In this document: in pieces, positions 23,847-33,436 of the stretch
Numbering within the stretch: the first letter of the stretch is position 1
Layout: each line of letters begins with the position of its first letter
Source: Actinoplanes sp. SE50/110
GTDB taxonomy: Bacteria > Actinomycetota > Actinomycetes > Mycobacteriales > Micromonosporaceae
Reading direction: 5' to 3'
Length of the DNA stretch: 64,000 nucleotides
Assembly: GCF_900119315.1 (NCBI RefSeq)
Contig: NZ_LT827010.1
Span: forward strand, 758,501 to 822,500
Position numbers and translations under genes: made by a program
The notes under the pieces: model-generated
What the model saw: the letters and a program-made list of their open reading frames with translations, nothing else
Database searches by the model: none
What the model was told of the DNA's origin: nothing

Positions 23847-24254
23847 ATGACGATGACGGACCCGATCGCAGACATGCTGACGCGTCTGCGCAACGCCAAC
23901 CAGGCGTACCACGACAAGGTGACCATGCCGTACTCGAAGATCAAGGCGAACATCGCCGAGGTCCTCAAGGCGGAGGGCTACATCGCGTCCTGGACGTCTG
24001 AGGAGCCCGAGGAGGGCGCGGTCGGCAAGCGTCTGGTCGTTGAGCTCAAGTACGGCCAGAACCGCGAGCGCAGCCTCGCCGGCATCAAGCGCGTCTCGAA
24101 GCCCGGCCTGCGGGTTTACGCCAAGTCCGACGAGCTGCCCCGCGTGCTCGGCGGCCTCGGTGTCGCGATCATTTCGACGTCCCAGGGACTGCTGACCGAC
24201 AAGCAGGCCCGCAAGCGGAGCGTTGGCGGGGAAGTCCTCGCCTTCGTCTGGTAA
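23847..24254 (+). CDS. rpsH: 30S ribosomal protein S8 (uS8)
   Basis: This 135-residue protein binds the central domain of 16S rRNA and in E. coli represses the spc operon. [21 protein letters not shown] and the C-terminal [19 protein letters not shown] are diagnostic. Two in-frame ATGs (23847, 23853) are possible starts. A gap of about 75 bases with an imperfect hairpin separates it from rpsZ. Confidence 0.97.
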   Translation: MTMTDPIADMLTRLRNANQAYHDKVTMPYSKIKANIAEVLKAEGYIASWTSEEPEEGAVGKRLVVELKYGQNRERSLAGIKRVSKPGLRVYAKSDELPRVLGGLGVAIISTSQGLLTDKQARKRSVGGEVLAFVW

Positions 24255-24268
24255 CTGGAGACTTTGAC

Positions 24269-24808
24269 ATGTCGCGAATCGGACGTAAGTCGATCCCGGT
24301 CCCGGCCGGCGTCGATGTCACCATCACGGGGCAGACCGTCAAGGTCAAGGGCCCCAAGGGCGAGCTCTCGCACATCGTGGCCGAGCCGATCACGGTGTCC
24401 CAGGAGGGCGCCGAGCTGGTCGTCAACCGCCCGAACGACGAGCGCAAGGCCAAGGAGCTGCACGGTCTCTCGCGCACCCTGGTCGCCAACATGATCGTCG
24501 GGGTGACCGAGGGCTACAAGAAGACCCTCGAGATCAATGGCACCGGTTACCGTGTCACCGCGAAGGGCAAGGACCTGGAGTTCGCTCTGGGCTTCTCGCA
24601 CCCGGTGAACATCGTGCCGCCGGCCGGGATCACCTTCTCGGTCGAGAAGCCCACCCAGTTCACTGTGGCGGGCATCGACAAGCAGCTGGTCGGCGAGGTC
24701 GCCGCCAACATCCGGAAGATCCGCCCGCCGGAGCCCTACAAGGGCAAGGGCGTCAAGTACCAGGGTGAGGTCATCCGCCGCAAGGCTGGAAAGGCAGGTA
24801 AGAAGTGA
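24269..24808 (+). CDS. rplF: 50S ribosomal protein L6 (uL6)
   Basis: This 179-residue two-domain protein lies near the factor-binding site. [15 protein letters not shown] at the start and the C-terminal [20 protein letters not shown] signature are clear. It overlaps the GTG start of rplR by four bases. Confidence 0.97.
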   Translation: MSRIGRKSIPVPAGVDVTITGQTVKVKGPKGELSHIVAEPITVSQEGAELVVNRPNDERKAKELHGLSRTLVANMIVGVTEGYKKTLEINGTGYRVTAKGKDLEFALGFSHPVNIVPPAGITFSVEKPTQFTVAGIDKQLVGEVAANIRKIRPPEPYKGKGVKYQGEVIRRKAGKAGKK

Positions 24809-25200
24809 CCGCCACGCTGCTCAAGCGCCGCAATGGCGGCGGCATCGCCTCCCGGCGGGCCGTTGGCAAGGCGCGTCGGCACTTCCGGGTCCGCAAGAAC
24901 GTGCGCGGCACGGCCGAGCGTCCCCGCCTGGTCGTCACCCGGTCCACGCGGAACATCACCGCGCAGATCATCGACGACCTCAAGGGCCACACGCTGGCTT
25001 CGGCCTCGACCCTCGACACCTCGATCCGGGGCACCGAGGGCGACAAGAGCTCGCAGGCCGGCAAGGTCGGTGCGCTCCTCGCCGAGCGCGCCAAGGCCGC
25101 GGGTATTTCCAAGGTCGTCTTCGACCGCGGTGGCAACAAGTACGCGGGGCGTATCGCCGCGCTTGCCGATGCCGCTCGCGAAGCCGGACTCGAGTTCTAG
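24805..25200 (+). CDS. rplR: 50S ribosomal protein L18 (uL18)
   Basis: This 131-residue 5S rRNA-binding protein has the basic N-terminus typical of the family ([18 protein letters not shown]) and the C-terminal [19 protein letters not shown] motif. It starts in a GTGA overlap with rplF. rpsE follows 13 bases downstream. Confidence 0.97.
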   Translation: MTATLLKRRNGGGIASRRAVGKARRHFRVRKNVRGTAERPRLVVTRSTRNITAQIIDDLKGHTLASASTLDTSIRGTEGDKSSQAGKVGALLAERAKAAGISKVVFDRGGNKYAGRIAALADAAREAGLEF

Positions 25201-25213
25201 GAGGGATTGACCA

Positions 25214-25837
25214 ATGCCTGGTCAGCAGCGCCGTGGCGGCGGGTCCGGCGGTAACACCGAAGGTGGCGGCCGCCGGGACAACCGTCGCGAGGGCGGCCGC
25301 GGTAACGCGCCCGTCGAGAAGACCCCGCACCTCGAGCGGGTCGTCGCGATCAACCGCGTCGCCAAGGTCGTCAAGGGTGGTCGTCGCTTCAGCTTCACCG
25401 CCCTGGTGATCGTCGGCGACGGTGACGGCACCGTCGGTGTCGGTTACGGAAAGGCCAAGGAGGTGCCCGCGGCGATCGCCAAGGGCGTCGAGGAGGCCAA
25501 GAAGCACTTCTTCAAGGTGCCGCGGATCGGTGCGACCATCCCGCACCCGATCACCGGTGAGGCTGCCGCGGGCGTCGTCCTGCTCAAGCCGGCGTCCGCT
25601 GGTACCGGTGTCATCGCCGGTGGCCCGGTGCGCGCCGTGCTGGAGTGCGCGGGCATCCACGACATCCTCTCGAAGAGCCTCGGCTCCTCGAACCCGATCA
25701 ACATCGTGCACGCCACCGTGGCGGCGCTGAAGGGCCTCGAGTCCCCGGAGCAGGTCGCGGCTCGCCGCAGCCTGCCGGTCGAGGACGTGGCCCCGGCCGC
25801 GATGCTGGCGGCGCGTGCGGAAGCGGCGGTGCACTGA
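25214..25837 (+). CDS. rpsE: 30S ribosomal protein S5 (uS5)
   Basis: This 207-residue protein acts in decoding fidelity and mRNA unwinding. A Gly/Arg-rich N-terminal extension of about 30 residues precedes the S5 double-stranded RNA-binding domain ([20 protein letters not shown]), and the C-terminal domain contains [20 protein letters not shown]. Its stop codon shares one base with the rpmD start (TGATG). Confidence 0.97.
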   Translation: MPGQQRRGGGSGGNTEGGGRRDNRREGGRGNAPVEKTPHLERVVAINRVAKVVKGGRRFSFTALVIVGDGDGTVGVGYGKAKEVPAAIAKGVEEAKKHFFKVPRIGATIPHPITGEAAAGVVLLKPASAGTGVIAGGPVRAVLECAGIHDILSKSLGSSNPINIVHATVAALKGLESPEQVAARRSLPVEDVAPAAMLAARAEAAVH

Positions 25838-26019
25838 TGGCGCGCTTGAAGGTCACCCAGATCCGGTCCGAGATCGGCCGTAAGCAGAACCAGCGGGACT
25901 CCCTGCGGTCGCTCGGCCTGAAGCGGATCAACGATGTGGTGGTCAAGGAGGACCGTCCCGAAATTCGGGGCATGATCTTCGCCGTGAACCACCTCGTCAC
26001 TGTCGAGGAGGTCGAGTAA
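25837..26019 (+). CDS. rpmD: 50S ribosomal protein L30 (uL30)
   Basis: The 60-residue product [20 protein letters not shown]... has the family IRSxIGxxxxQRxxLxxLGL pattern. ATG 25837 is chosen by homology; the frame upstream of it lies inside rpsE. It overlaps rplO by one base (TAATG). Confidence 0.96.
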   Translation: MARLKVTQIRSEIGRKQNQRDSLRSLGLKRINDVVVKEDRPEIRGMIFAVNHLVTVEEVE

Positions 26020-26468
26020 TGGCGATCAAGATTCATGACCTGAAGCCGGCCCCCGGCGCCAAGACCAAGAAGACCCGCGTGGGTCGTGGTGAGGGCTCGA
26101 AGGGCAAGACGGCCGGTCGCGGTACCAAGGGCACCGGCGCCCGGAAGAACACTCCGGCGTCGTTCGAGGGTGGGCAGATGCCTATCCACATGCGCCTGCC
26201 GAAGATCAAGGGCCTGAAGAACCGCCCGCGGAACAAGGTCATCTTCCAGGTGGTCAACCTGGACAAGCTGGCCGAGCTGTTCCCGAACGGTGGCGAGGTC
26301 GGCCCGTCCGAGCTCGTCGAGGCCGGTGCGGTTCGCAAGAACCAGCCGGTGAAGGTGCTGGGCTCGGGTGAGCTGGGCGGCGTGTCGCTGACGATCTCGG
26401 CGCACGCGTTCAGTGAGTCCGCCAAGGAGAAGATCGCAGCCGCTGGTGGTTCCACCACCGAGCTGTGA
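26019..26468 (+). CDS. rplO: 50S ribosomal protein L15 (uL15)
   Basis: This 149-residue late-assembly protein has the Gly/Arg-rich N-terminal arm ([19 protein letters not shown]) that threads into 23S rRNA, then a globular domain ending in the [19 protein letters not shown] motif. It is the last ribosomal gene of the spc run. A strong hairpin follows at 26476-26516. Confidence 0.97.
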   Translation: MAIKIHDLKPAPGAKTKKTRVGRGEGSKGKTAGRGTKGTGARKNTPASFEGGQMPIHMRLPKIKGLKNRPRNKVIFQVVNLDKLAELFPNGGEVGPSELVEAGAVRKNQPVKVLGSGELGGVSLTISAHAFSESAKEKIAAAGGSTTEL

Positions 26469-26475
26469 GGCTTGC

Positions 26476-26516
26476 GGGGATGCTCGTCCGGACACGCTGT
26501 TCGGACGAGCATCCCC
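26476..26516 (+). terminator. spc operon hairpin after rplO
   Basis: A perfect 15-bp stem (26476-26490 with 26502-26516) with an 11-base loop lies just after rplO. A promoter candidate follows, so secY is at least partly an independent unit. Confidence 0.65.
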
Positions 26517-26583
26517 TTCCCGCGTCTGACCTGCACTTTTGTGTCGGCTCGTGACGTTGTGCCGCTTGCCCCGCTACCGTGGC

Positions 26584-26612
26584 TGACCACGGCGGGCCAA
26601 GACTGTTAGAGT
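26584..26612 (+). promoter_or_regulatory. Putative secY promoter
   Basis: TGACCA (26584-26589) and TAGAGT (26607-26612) are spaced by 17 bases, about 90 bases before the secY start and after the rplO hairpin. Confidence 0.45.
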
Positions 26613-26701
26613 CCGTTCCCAGCTAGGGATATCGGTCATCCGGACCGATGCCTTCCCCCCATACCGCCAAACGTGCGGTTACCTCGCGCAGGAGGAAGAA
26701 G

Positions 26702-28042
26702 TTGCTCTCCGCCTTTTCGAGTGCGTTGCGGACGCCTGACCTGCGCAAGAAGTTGTTGTTCACGGTGGCGATCATCGCGCTCTACCGGCTCGGCGCCACG
26801 CTGCCCAGCCCCGGTGTGTCGTACCACAACGTGCAGGCTTGTCTGAAGATCGAAGAGCAGTCCGGCAACCAGGTGCTGAACCTGTTGAACCTGTTCTCCG
26901 GTGGCGCGCTCCTCCAGCTCTCGGTCTTCGCGCTCGGCATCATGCCGTACATCACCGCGTCGATCATCCTGCAGCTGCTGACCGTGGTGATTCCGCGGCT
27001 CGAGCAGCTCCGCAAGGAGGGTCAGTCCGGTCAGGCGAAGATCACCCAGTACACCCGGTACCTGACGCTCGGCCTGGCGATCCTGCAGTCCTCGGCGTTC
27101 GTCGCGCTGGCCCGCACCGGGCAGCTGTTCGGCGGCCTCTGCGACCAGGACAACCCGCAGTTCCAGATCATCCCGGAGAACACCGGCATCCCGATCTGGC
27201 TGACGCTGAGCGTCCTGGTGATGACGATGACCGCCGGCACCGGTGTGGTCATGTGGCTCGGCGAGCTGGTCACCGACCGCGGCGTCGGCAACGGCATGTC
27301 CGTCCTGATCTTCACCTCGATCGCCGCCCGCCTCCCCGGTGAGGGCTGGACCATCAAGCAGTCCGCCGGCACCGCGAAGTTCCTCCTGGTGATCGCGCTG
27401 GTCCTGGTGATCATCGCGCTGGTCGTCTTCATCGAGCAGGCCCAGCGGCGCATCCCGGTGCAGTACGCCAAGCGCATGATCGGCCGGCGGATGTACGGCG
27501 GTACCTCCACCTACATCCCGCTCAAGGTGAACCAGGCGGGTGTCGTCCCGGTCATCTTCGCGTCGTCGCTGCTCTACCTGCCGCAGCTGTACCTGCAGTT
27601 CTTCAACAAGAACACGCTGAAGGACTACCAGATCTGGATCCAGAACTGGCTGGCGACGCCGACCAGCTGGCTCTACATCACCGTGTACTTCCTGCTCATC
27701 ATCTTCTTCACGTACTTCTACGTGTCGATCACGTTCAACCCGACTGAGGTCGCGGAGAACATGAAGAAGTACGGTGGTTTCGTGCCGGGTATCCGCCCGG
27801 GCAAGCCGACCGCCGACTACCTGGACTTCATCCTCAGCCGGATCACCCTGCCGGGCGCGCTGTACCTGGGTCTGATCTCGGTCCTACCGAACTTCTTCTT
27901 CATCTGGCTGGACCAGAAGCAGTACCAGAACTTCCCGTTCGGTGGCACCGCTGTGCTGATCATGGTGGGTGTGGGTCTGGAGACGGTGAAGCAGATCGAG
28001 AGCCAGCTCATGCAGCGGAACTACGAAGGGTTCCTCCGGTAG
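26702..28042 (+). CDS. secY: Preprotein translocase subunit SecY
   Basis: SecY is the channel of the Sec translocon; about ten hydrophobic helices are visible. The start chosen is TTG 26702, because AGGAGG lies six bases upstream and the resulting MLSAF...LRTPDLRKKLLFT matches SecY N-termini. An in-frame ATG at 26648 would add 18 residues without a Shine-Dalgarno. The protein is then 446 residues, standard length. GGTSTYIPLKVNQAGVVPVI and the C-terminal MQRNYEGFLR are diagnostic. adk and map follow, the classical order. Confidence 0.97.
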   Translation: MLSAFSSALRTPDLRKKLLFTVAIIALYRLGATLPSPGVSYHNVQACLKIEEQSGNQVLNLLNLFSGGALLQLSVFALGIMPYITASIILQLLTVVIPRLEQLRKEGQSGQAKITQYTRYLTLGLAILQSSAFVALARTGQLFGGLCDQDNPQFQIIPENTGIPIWLTLSVLVMTMTAGTGVVMWLGELVTDRGVGNGMSVLIFTSIAARLPGEGWTIKQSAGTAKFLLVIALVLVIIALVVFIEQAQRRIPVQYAKRMIGRRMYGGTSTYIPLKVNQAGVVPVIFASSLLYLPQLYLQFFNKNTLKDYQIWIQNWLATPTSWLYITVYFLLIIFFTYFYVSITFNPTEVAENMKKYGGFVPGIRPGKPTADYLDFILSRITLPGALYLGLISVLPNFFFIWLDQKQYQNFPFGGTAVLIMVGVGLETVKQIESQLMQRNYEGFLR

Positions 28043-28113
28043 TGGGTACGCGGAGCCGGGGGGCTCTGGCGGCGGTAGGCGTGGCTTCTTGCGAGCGAAG
28101 CGAGGCGATGTAG

Positions 28114-28767
28114 GTGCGGCTGGTGTTGGTGGGCCCTCCGGGGGCCGGCAAGGGGACCCAGGCTGAGTTCATCGCCGCCCACCTCGCCGTACCGAAGATC
28201 TCGACCGGGGACATCTTCCGGGCCAACGTGTCGCAGGGGACGCCGCTGGGCGTCGAGGCCAAGCGCTACATGGACGCCGGCCAGCTGGTGCCGGACGAGG
28301 TGACCATCAACATGGTCCGGGACCGCCTGGCCGAGCCGGACGCCGGCGACGGCTTCCTGCTCGACGGGTTCCCGCGCACGGTGCCGCAGGCGGCCGCGCT
28401 GGACAAGCTGCTGGCCGACCTCGGCACCGCGCTGGATCTGGTGATGGAGCTCGTGGTCGACGACGACGAGGTGATCCGGCGGCTCTCCGGCCGCCGGACC
28501 TGCCGCGGCTGCGGCAAGATCTGGCACGTCGAGTTCGACCCGACCAGCAAGGAGAACATCTGCGACCGGTGCGGGTCGGAGCTGTTCCAGCGGGACGACG
28601 ACAAGGCCGAGACGATCGCCAACCGCCTGGTGGAGTACGCCGACAAGACGGCTCCGCTGGTCGACTACTACGGCGCCCAGGGCAAGCTGGTGGGCATCGA
28701 CGCCACCGGTCCGGTCGAGGACGTCACCGTGCGCGCGATCGACGCCCTGCGGTCGTACGGGGGCTGA
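28114..28767 (+). CDS. adk: Adenylate kinase
   Basis: It catalyses ATP + AMP = 2 ADP in the cytoplasm. The P-loop GPPGAGKGT is at residues 7-15 and the NMP-binding DGFPRT segment is present. The LID carries four cysteines (C130, C133, C150, C153), so this is the long zinc-LID form as in Gram-positive enzymes. The 217-residue product starts with GTG. It sits between secY and map; the map ATG follows one base after the stop. Confidence 0.97.
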   Translation: MRLVLVGPPGAGKGTQAEFIAAHLAVPKISTGDIFRANVSQGTPLGVEAKRYMDAGQLVPDEVTINMVRDRLAEPDAGDGFLLDGFPRTVPQAAALDKLLADLGTALDLVMELVVDDDEVIRRLSGRRTCRGCGKIWHVEFDPTSKENICDRCGSELFQRDDDKAETIANRLVEYADKTAPLVDYYGAQGKLVGIDATGPVEDVTVRAIDALRSYGG

Positions 28768-28768
28768 G

Positions 28769-29605
28769 ATGCGACGTCAGGAGCTGGACATCCAGCTGAA
28801 GACGCCGGAGCAGATCGAGAAGATGCGGGCGGCCGGCCTGGTCGTGCACGCCGCGCTGGAAGCGATGCGCGCCGCGGTCGCACCCGGCGTCTCGACGGCC
28901 GACCTGGACGCCATCGCGGAGAAGACGATCCGCGAGGCCGGCGCCATCCCGTCGTTCAAGGGCTACCACGGCTTCCCCGCCTCGATCTGCGCCTCGGTCA
29001 ACGAGCAGGTCGTGCACGGCATCCCGGGAGCCCAGCAGATCCTCGCCGAGGGCGACCTGATCTCGCTGGACTGCGGGGCGATCCTGGACGGCTGGCACGG
29101 CGACTCGGCGATCACCGTCGGCGTCGGCGAGACCGACCCGGCACTGCTGCGGATGGCCGAGGTGGCCGAGGATGCGATGTGGGCCGGGATCGCCGCGGCC
29201 GCCCGGGGCGCCGCGAACGGCCGGGGTCGGCTCACCGACATCTCGTTCAACGTCGAGAAGGTGATCCGCAAGGCCGGCCGGTACGGGATCGTCGACGGCT
29301 ACGGTGGCCACGGCATCGGCACCGAGATGCACCAGGAACCGCACGTGCTCAACCACGGCAAGCCGGGGCGTGGCCCGCGGCTGGTCGTGGGCATGGCATT
29401 GGCGATCGAGCCGATGATCACGATGGGCTCGCCGCGGACCGTGGAGCTCTCCGACGGCTGGACCGTGGTGACCCGGGACGGATCCCGCGCGGCGCACGTG
29501 GAGCACACCATGGCGCTGTTGGAGGACGGGGTGTGGGTGACCACCGCCCTGGACGGCGGCCGGGCCCGTCTCGGCGATCTGGTGACCGCGCGACAGCCTC
29601 TGTAA
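28769..29605 (+). CDS. map: Methionine aminopeptidase, type I
   Basis: This 278-residue enzyme removes the initiator methionine from nascent proteins. The metal ligands of the pita-bread fold are visible in DCGAILDGWHGDSA (two Asp), GGHGIGTEMH (His), AIEPM (Glu) and VEHTM (Glu). It lacks the long SH3-binding N-terminal extension found in some actinobacterial MetAPs. It is coupled to adk. Confidence 0.96.
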   Translation: MRRQELDIQLKTPEQIEKMRAAGLVVHAALEAMRAAVAPGVSTADLDAIAEKTIREAGAIPSFKGYHGFPASICASVNEQVVHGIPGAQQILAEGDLISLDCGAILDGWHGDSAITVGVGETDPALLRMAEVAEDAMWAGIAAAARGAANGRGRLTDISFNVEKVIRKAGRYGIVDGYGGHGIGTEMHQEPHVLNHGKPGRGPRLVVGMALAIEPMITMGSPRTVELSDGWTVVTRDGSRAAHVEHTMALLEDGVWVTTALDGGRARLGDLVTARQPL

Positions 29606-29636
29606 CCGTTGGCCGGCGCCTGGCATGCTGTGACCC

Positions 29637-30095
29637 ATGGGACGCGAGGGGATGCGGGCCGCGGACAGTGATCGTCAGCGGGTCGCGGATCAGTTGAAGT
29701 CCGCGCTCGACGAGGGCCGCCTGGACCTGAACGAGTACGACGAGCGGGTCCAGCGGGCCTATTCCGCCCGGACCTACGGCGATCTCGACGGCCTGCTCGA
29801 CGACCTGCCCGGCACGGTTCCGGTGCAGCACGCCCAGGTGCAGCCGGCGCCCCCGCCGCCGCAGCCGCACCCGCTGGCCCCGCCGATTCCGCAGCAGCCG
29901 TGGAAAAAGGACCCGCAGACCGGTCGGCACACCTTCGGCTCGGCCCTGTCCGCCTTCCTGGTGTGCACGCTGATCTGGACGATCACGTCGGTCGCCGCCG
30001 GTCACGCGTACTACTTCTGGCCGGCCTGGGTCTTGATCCCGGTGGTCATCACGGCGGTCGGGGCGCTCACTGAGCGCAACCGCCGGGGGCGCTAG
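29637..30095 (+). CDS. DUF1707 domain protein with C-terminal 2TM region
   Basis: The 152-residue protein begins with [15 protein letters not shown] and has the DUF1707 (SHOCT-like) pattern [35 protein letters not shown] at residues 25-60. A proline-rich linker follows, then two transmembrane segments (about 105-120 and 125-143). The family is actinobacterial and of unknown function. CATGCT lies seven bases before the ATG, suggesting a leaderless mRNA. Its position between map and infA interrupts the common map-infA pair. Confidence 0.85.
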   Translation: MGREGMRAADSDRQRVADQLKSALDEGRLDLNEYDERVQRAYSARTYGDLDGLLDDLPGTVPVQHAQVQPAPPPPQPHPLAPPIPQQPWKKDPQTGRHTFGSALSAFLVCTLIWTITSVAAGHAYYFWPAWVLIPVVITAVGALTERNRRGR

Positions 30096-30105
30096 CGACG
30101 CGCGT

Positions 30106-30122
30106 GACACGCCCGACCCCGG
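30106..30122 (+). promoter_or_regulatory. Shared ribosomal-operon motif (infA copy)
   Basis: GACACGCCCGACCCCGGG resembles the copies before rpsL and rpsJ, differing by one base. Unlike those copies it lies just upstream of a good promoter (30140-30168), so here it may act as DNA or belong to a longer transcript. Confidence 0.4.
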
Positions 30123-30139
30123 GTAACGGTGACCTCAGT

Positions 30140-30168
30140 TTGGCGTCCCCGGGACGTGCGCGTAGACT
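30140..30168 (+). promoter_or_regulatory. Putative infA/alpha operon promoter
   Basis: TTGGCG (30140-30145) and TAGACT (30163-30168) have a 17-base spacer and sit about 145 bases before the infA start codon. Confidence 0.6.
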
Positions 30169-30313
30169 GGCTTGCTGGCGCGCAGCGTCCACTCTTTCAT
30201 GTCCTCAGCGCTTCGAGGAACGAGGGAGCCGCGGCTGGTCCGAGCCCACCAAGAGGCTCGGGTACGGCGTTGCACAGCCTGCCCCAGAACCCGATGTACA
30301 GGTAGCGGAGGAC

Positions 30314-30535
30314 ATGCCTAAGAAAGACGGAGCCATCGAGATCGAAGGCCGAGTGATCGAGCCTCTCCCGAACGCTATGTTCCGCGTTGAGCTCGCCAAT
30401 GGTCACAAGGTCCTGGCACACATCTCCGGGAAGATGCGTCAGCACTACATTCGCATCCTTCCCGAGGACAGGGTCGTCGTCGAACTCTCGCCGTACGACC
30501 TGACCCGTGGGCGCATCGTCTACCGCTACAAATAA
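30314..30535 (+). CDS. infA: Translation initiation factor IF-1
   Basis: The 73-residue S1/OB-fold protein occupies the A site during initiation. [20 protein letters not shown] and the end [15 protein letters not shown] are the family signature. ATG 30314 is taken after GCGGAGGAC; the open frame extends upstream but is not conserved. It leads the alpha operon: rpmJ, rpsM, rpsK, rpsD, rpoA, rplQ. Confidence 0.97.
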   Translation: MPKKDGAIEIEGRVIEPLPNAMFRVELANGHKVLAHISGKMRQHYIRILPEDRVVVELSPYDLTRGRIVYRYK

Positions 30536-30582
30536 CGGGTCGCGGGGATTTTGTCCCGTCTGACTGAGAGTTAAGGCAAACC

Positions 30583-30699
30583 GTGAAGGTCAAGCCGAGC
30601 GTCAAGCGGATCTGCAACAACTGCCGGATCATCCGGCGGCACGGCCGGGTCATGGTGATTTGCAGCACCGACCCGCGCCACAAGCAGCGCCAGGGCTGA
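30583..30699 (+). CDS. rpmJ: 50S ribosomal protein L36 (bL36), zinc form
   Basis: This very short gene encodes 38 residues, [14 protein letters not shown]... to ...RHKQRQG, from a GTG start. Zinc ligands C11, C14, C27 and H33 are present, so it is the C+ form. One extra residue compared with the usual 37 lies in the CSTDPRH loop. It lies 47 bases after infA in the normal place. Confidence 0.96.
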   Translation: MKVKPSVKRICNNCRIIRRHGRVMVICSTDPRHKQRQG

Positions 30700-30847
30700 T
30701 CAACCCGCGCAGGATCCGCACCACTGAATAAGCTCGTCCCAGCTGTTTCTCAAAGCTGCACCCCCGGTCGGAGGCCGGGGCCCGCCCGGGCAGGCGGGAT
30801 GGGACGGGTACAGACCTCCGCGACAACAACGAGGAGTACGCCCAGCA

Positions 30848-31228
30848 ATGGCTCGTCTCGTCGGCGTCGATCTTCCCCGCGAAAAGCGGATGGAGATCGC
30901 GCTCACCTACATCTTCGGGATCGGGCGCACCCGGTCCGTCGAAGCATTGACCGCTACGGCGATCGACCTGAACAAGCGCGCCAAGGACCTCACGGAAGAG
31001 GAGCTGCTCAAGCTCCGCGAATACATTGAGGCCAACTTCAAGGTTGAGGGCGACCTGCGCCGCGAGGTCGCCGCGGACATCCGCCGCAAGGTTGAGATCG
31101 GCTGCTACGCCGGCATCCGCCACCGCAAGGGCCTGCCCGTGCGAGGACAGCGGACCCGGACCAACGCTCGTACCCGCAAGGGCCCGAAGCGCACGGTCGC
31201 CGGTAAGAAGAAGCCCGGTCGGAAGTAA
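30848..31228 (+). CDS. rpsM: 30S ribosomal protein S13 (uS13)
   Basis: The 126-residue protein at the top of the 30S head contacts L5 and the P-site t[29 protein letters not shown] and the C-terminal [24 protein letters not shown] tail are conserved. A leader of about 150 bases with GC-rich repeats separates it from rpmJ. rpsK follows after 17 bases. Confidence 0.97.
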   Translation: MARLVGVDLPREKRMEIALTYIFGIGRTRSVEALTATAIDLNKRAKDLTEEELLKLREYIEANFKVEGDLRREVAADIRRKVEIGCYAGIRHRKGLPVRGQRTRTNARTRKGPKRTVAGKKKPGRK

Positions 31229-31245
31229 TAGGAGCGCACTGACTT

Positions 31246-31653
31246 ATGCCACCGAAGGCACGCGCAGGGGCCGCAGTCAAGAAGGTCCGGCGCAAGGAAC
31301 GCAAGAACGTCGCCCACGGGCAGGCGCACATCAAGAGCACCTTCAACAACACCATCGTGTCGATCACCGACCCGACCGGTGCGGTCATCTCCTGGGCCTC
31401 GTCCGGCCAGGTGGGCTTCAAGGGCTCCCGCAAGTCCACTCCGTTCGCCGCCCAGCTGGCCGCCGAGGCCGCTGCGCGTCGCGCCATGGAGCACGGCATG
31501 CGCAAGGTCGACGTGTTCGTCAAGGGCCCCGGTTCCGGCCGGGAGACCGCCATCCGTTCGCTGCAGGCCGCTGGTCTGGAGGTCGGTCAGATCTCCGACG
31601 TGACCCCGCAGCCGCACAACGGGTGCCGTCCGCCTAAGCGTCGTCGGGTCTGA
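31246..31653 (+). CDS. rpsK: 30S ribosomal protein S11 (uS11)
   Basis: The 135-residue platform protein interacts with mRNA near the Shine-Dalgarno helix. [18 protein letters not shown] and the C-terminal [18 protein letters not shown] are diagnostic. The basic N-terminus is normal. rpsD follows after 16 bases. Confidence 0.98.
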   Translation: MPPKARAGAAVKKVRRKERKNVAHGQAHIKSTFNNTIVSITDPTGAVISWASSGQVGFKGSRKSTPFAAQLAAEAAARRAMEHGMRKVDVFVKGPGSGRETAIRSLQAAGLEVGQISDVTPQPHNGCRPPKRRRV

Positions 31654-31669
31654 GGGAGATCTAGAAGCA

Positions 31670-32296
31670 ATGGCTCGTTACGTTGGTGCGGACTGCAAGC
31701 GCTGCCGCCGCGAAAAGATGAAGCTGTTCCTCAAGGGCAGCAAGTGCGACGGGCCGAAGTGCCCGTTCGAGTCGCGTCCCTTCCCGCCCGGCCAGCACGG
31801 CCGTGGCCGGACCAAGGAGACCGAGTACCTGCTCCAGCACCGCGAGAAGCAGAAGGCCCGCCGCGTGTACGGCGTGCTCGAGAAGCAGTTCCGCGGTTAC
31901 TACGAGGAGGCTGTCACCAAGCCCGGCAAGACCGGTGAGGTGCTGCTGCAGATCCTCGAGTCCCGTCTCGACAACGTCGTCTACCGGGCCGGCTACGCCG
32001 CGTCCCGCGACGCCGCCCGCCAGCTGGTCAAGCACGGCCACTTCCTGGTGAACGGCGTCAAGGTCGACATCCCGTCGTACCGGGTGAAGGAGCACGACAT
32101 CGTCACGCTCCGCGAGAAGTCGAAGGAGATGACTCCCTTCGTCGTCGCGCAGGCCCAGGCCGGGTCCCGGCCGGTGCCGGCGTGGCTGGAGCCCATCCCG
32201 AGCGAGATGAAGATCCTGATCCACACGCTTCCGGCTCGCGCGGTCATCGACACGCAGGTCCAGGAGCAGCTGATCGTGGAGCTCTACTCCAAGTAA
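31670..32296 (+). CDS. rpsD: 30S ribosomal protein S4 (uS4), zinc-type N-terminus
   Basis: This 208-residue primary 16S binder also influences fidelity and, in E. coli, represses the alpha operon. The N-terminus has four cysteines (C9, C12, C26, C31) typical of the C+ zinc form. The S4 RNA-binding domain is visible at [21 protein letters not shown] perfect hairpin sits just after its stop codon. Confidence 0.97.
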   Translation: MARYVGADCKRCRREKMKLFLKGSKCDGPKCPFESRPFPPGQHGRGRTKETEYLLQHREKQKARRVYGVLEKQFRGYYEEAVTKPGKTGEVLLQILESRLDNVVYRAGYAASRDAARQLVKHGHFLVNGVKVDIPSYRVKEHDIVTLREKSKEMTPFVVAQAQAGSRPVPAWLEPIPSEMKILIHTLPARAVIDTQVQEQLIVELYSK

Positions 32297-32300
32297 TAAG

Positions 32301-32330
32301 TTGTCCGGCGCCTGCGAGGGCGCCGGACAA
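32301..32330 (+). other. rpsD-rpoA intergenic hairpin
   Basis: TTGTCCGGCGCC (32301-32312) pairs perfectly with GGCGCCGGACAA (32319-32330). With no T-run, it probably tunes rather than blocks transcription into rpoA, or protects a processed end. Confidence 0.55.
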
Positions 32331-32378
32331 GCCCGACGGCCATCAAATAGCGGTTGGCCTGACAGAAAGAAGAACAGC

Positions 32379-33401
32379 GTGCTCATCAGCCAGCGACCGA
32401 GCCTCTCGGAAGAGTCGCTCAGCGAAACCCGCTCCCGGTTCACCATCGAGCCGCTCGAGCCGGGCTTCGGCTACACCCTCGGTAACTCGCTGCGGCGGAC
32501 CCTGCTGTCGTCCATCCCGGGCGCGGCGGTCACCAGCATCAAGGTCGACGGCGTGCTTCACGAGTTCACCACGATCCCCGGTGTCAAGGAGGACGTGGTC
32601 GAGCTGGTCATGAACGTCAAGGAACTGACCGTCAGCTCGGAGCACGACGAGCCGGTCAGCATGTACCTGCGCAAGCAGGGCCCGGGCGACGTGACCGCCG
32701 GGGACATCCAGCCGCCGGCCGGTGTCTCCGTGCACAACCCCGACCTGAAGCTGGCCACCCTGAACAGCAAGGGCCGGCTCGACATGGAGCTGACCGTGGA
32801 GCGTGGCCGTGGCTACGTCACCGCGGCGCAGAACAAGAGCGCGGGCGCCGAGATCGGCCGGATCCCGGTCGACTCGATCTACTCGCCGGTGCTCAAGGTC
32901 ACCTACCGCGTCGAGGCGACCCGTGTCGAGCAGCGCACCGACTTCGACCGTCTGATCATCGACGTCGAGTCGAAGGCGTCCATCTCGCCGCGGACCGCGC
33001 TGGCCTCGGCCGGCTCGACCCTGGTGGAGCTCTTCGGCCTGTGCCGGGAGCTGGACGAGACCGCCGAGGGCATCGACATCGGCCCGTCGCCGCAGGACGC
33101 GCAGCTCGCTGCCGACCTGGCGCTGCCGATCGAGGAGCTGGACCTCACCGTTCGTTCGTACAACTGCCTCAAGCGCGAGGGCATCAACAGCGTGGGCGAG
33201 TTGATAGGGCGTACGGAGGCCGATCTTCTGGACATCCGGAACTTCGGCCAGAAGTCCATCGACGAGGTCAAGATGAAGCTCGCCGGAATGGGCCTGGGCC
33301 TGAAGGACAGCGCGCCTTCCTTTGACCCGGCGCACGTCGTGGATTCGTTCGGCGACGTGGACTACGACACCGACGACTACCGCGAGACCGAGCAGCTCTA
33401 A
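32379..33401 (+). CDS. rpoA: RNA polymerase alpha subunit
   Basis: This 340-residue protein dimerises to scaffold RNA polymerase and contacts UP elements and activators through its C-terminal domain. The N-terminal domain has [19 protein letters not shown]. The helix-hairpin-helix C-terminal domain is at about residues 250-320 ([18 protein letters not shown]), followed by an acidic tail. GTG 32379 is chosen by homology ([12 protein letters not shown]); the open frame extends upstream into the intergenic hairpin. Confidence 0.98.
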   Translation: MLISQRPSLSEESLSETRSRFTIEPLEPGFGYTLGNSLRRTLLSSIPGAAVTSIKVDGVLHEFTTIPGVKEDVVELVMNVKELTVSSEHDEPVSMYLRKQGPGDVTAGDIQPPAGVSVHNPDLKLATLNSKGRLDMELTVERGRGYVTAAQNKSAGAEIGRIPVDSIYSPVLKVTYRVEATRVEQRTDFDRLIIDVESKASISPRTALASAGSTLVELFGLCRELDETAEGIDIGPSPQDAQLAADLALPIEELDLTVRSYNCLKREGINSVGELIGRTEADLLDIRNFGQKSIDEVKMKLAGMGLGLKDSAPSFDPAHVVDSFGDVDYDTDDYRETEQL

Positions 33402-33436
33402 GCTCGGTTGCGCCACTTCTTCAAGGAGCATCTGAA

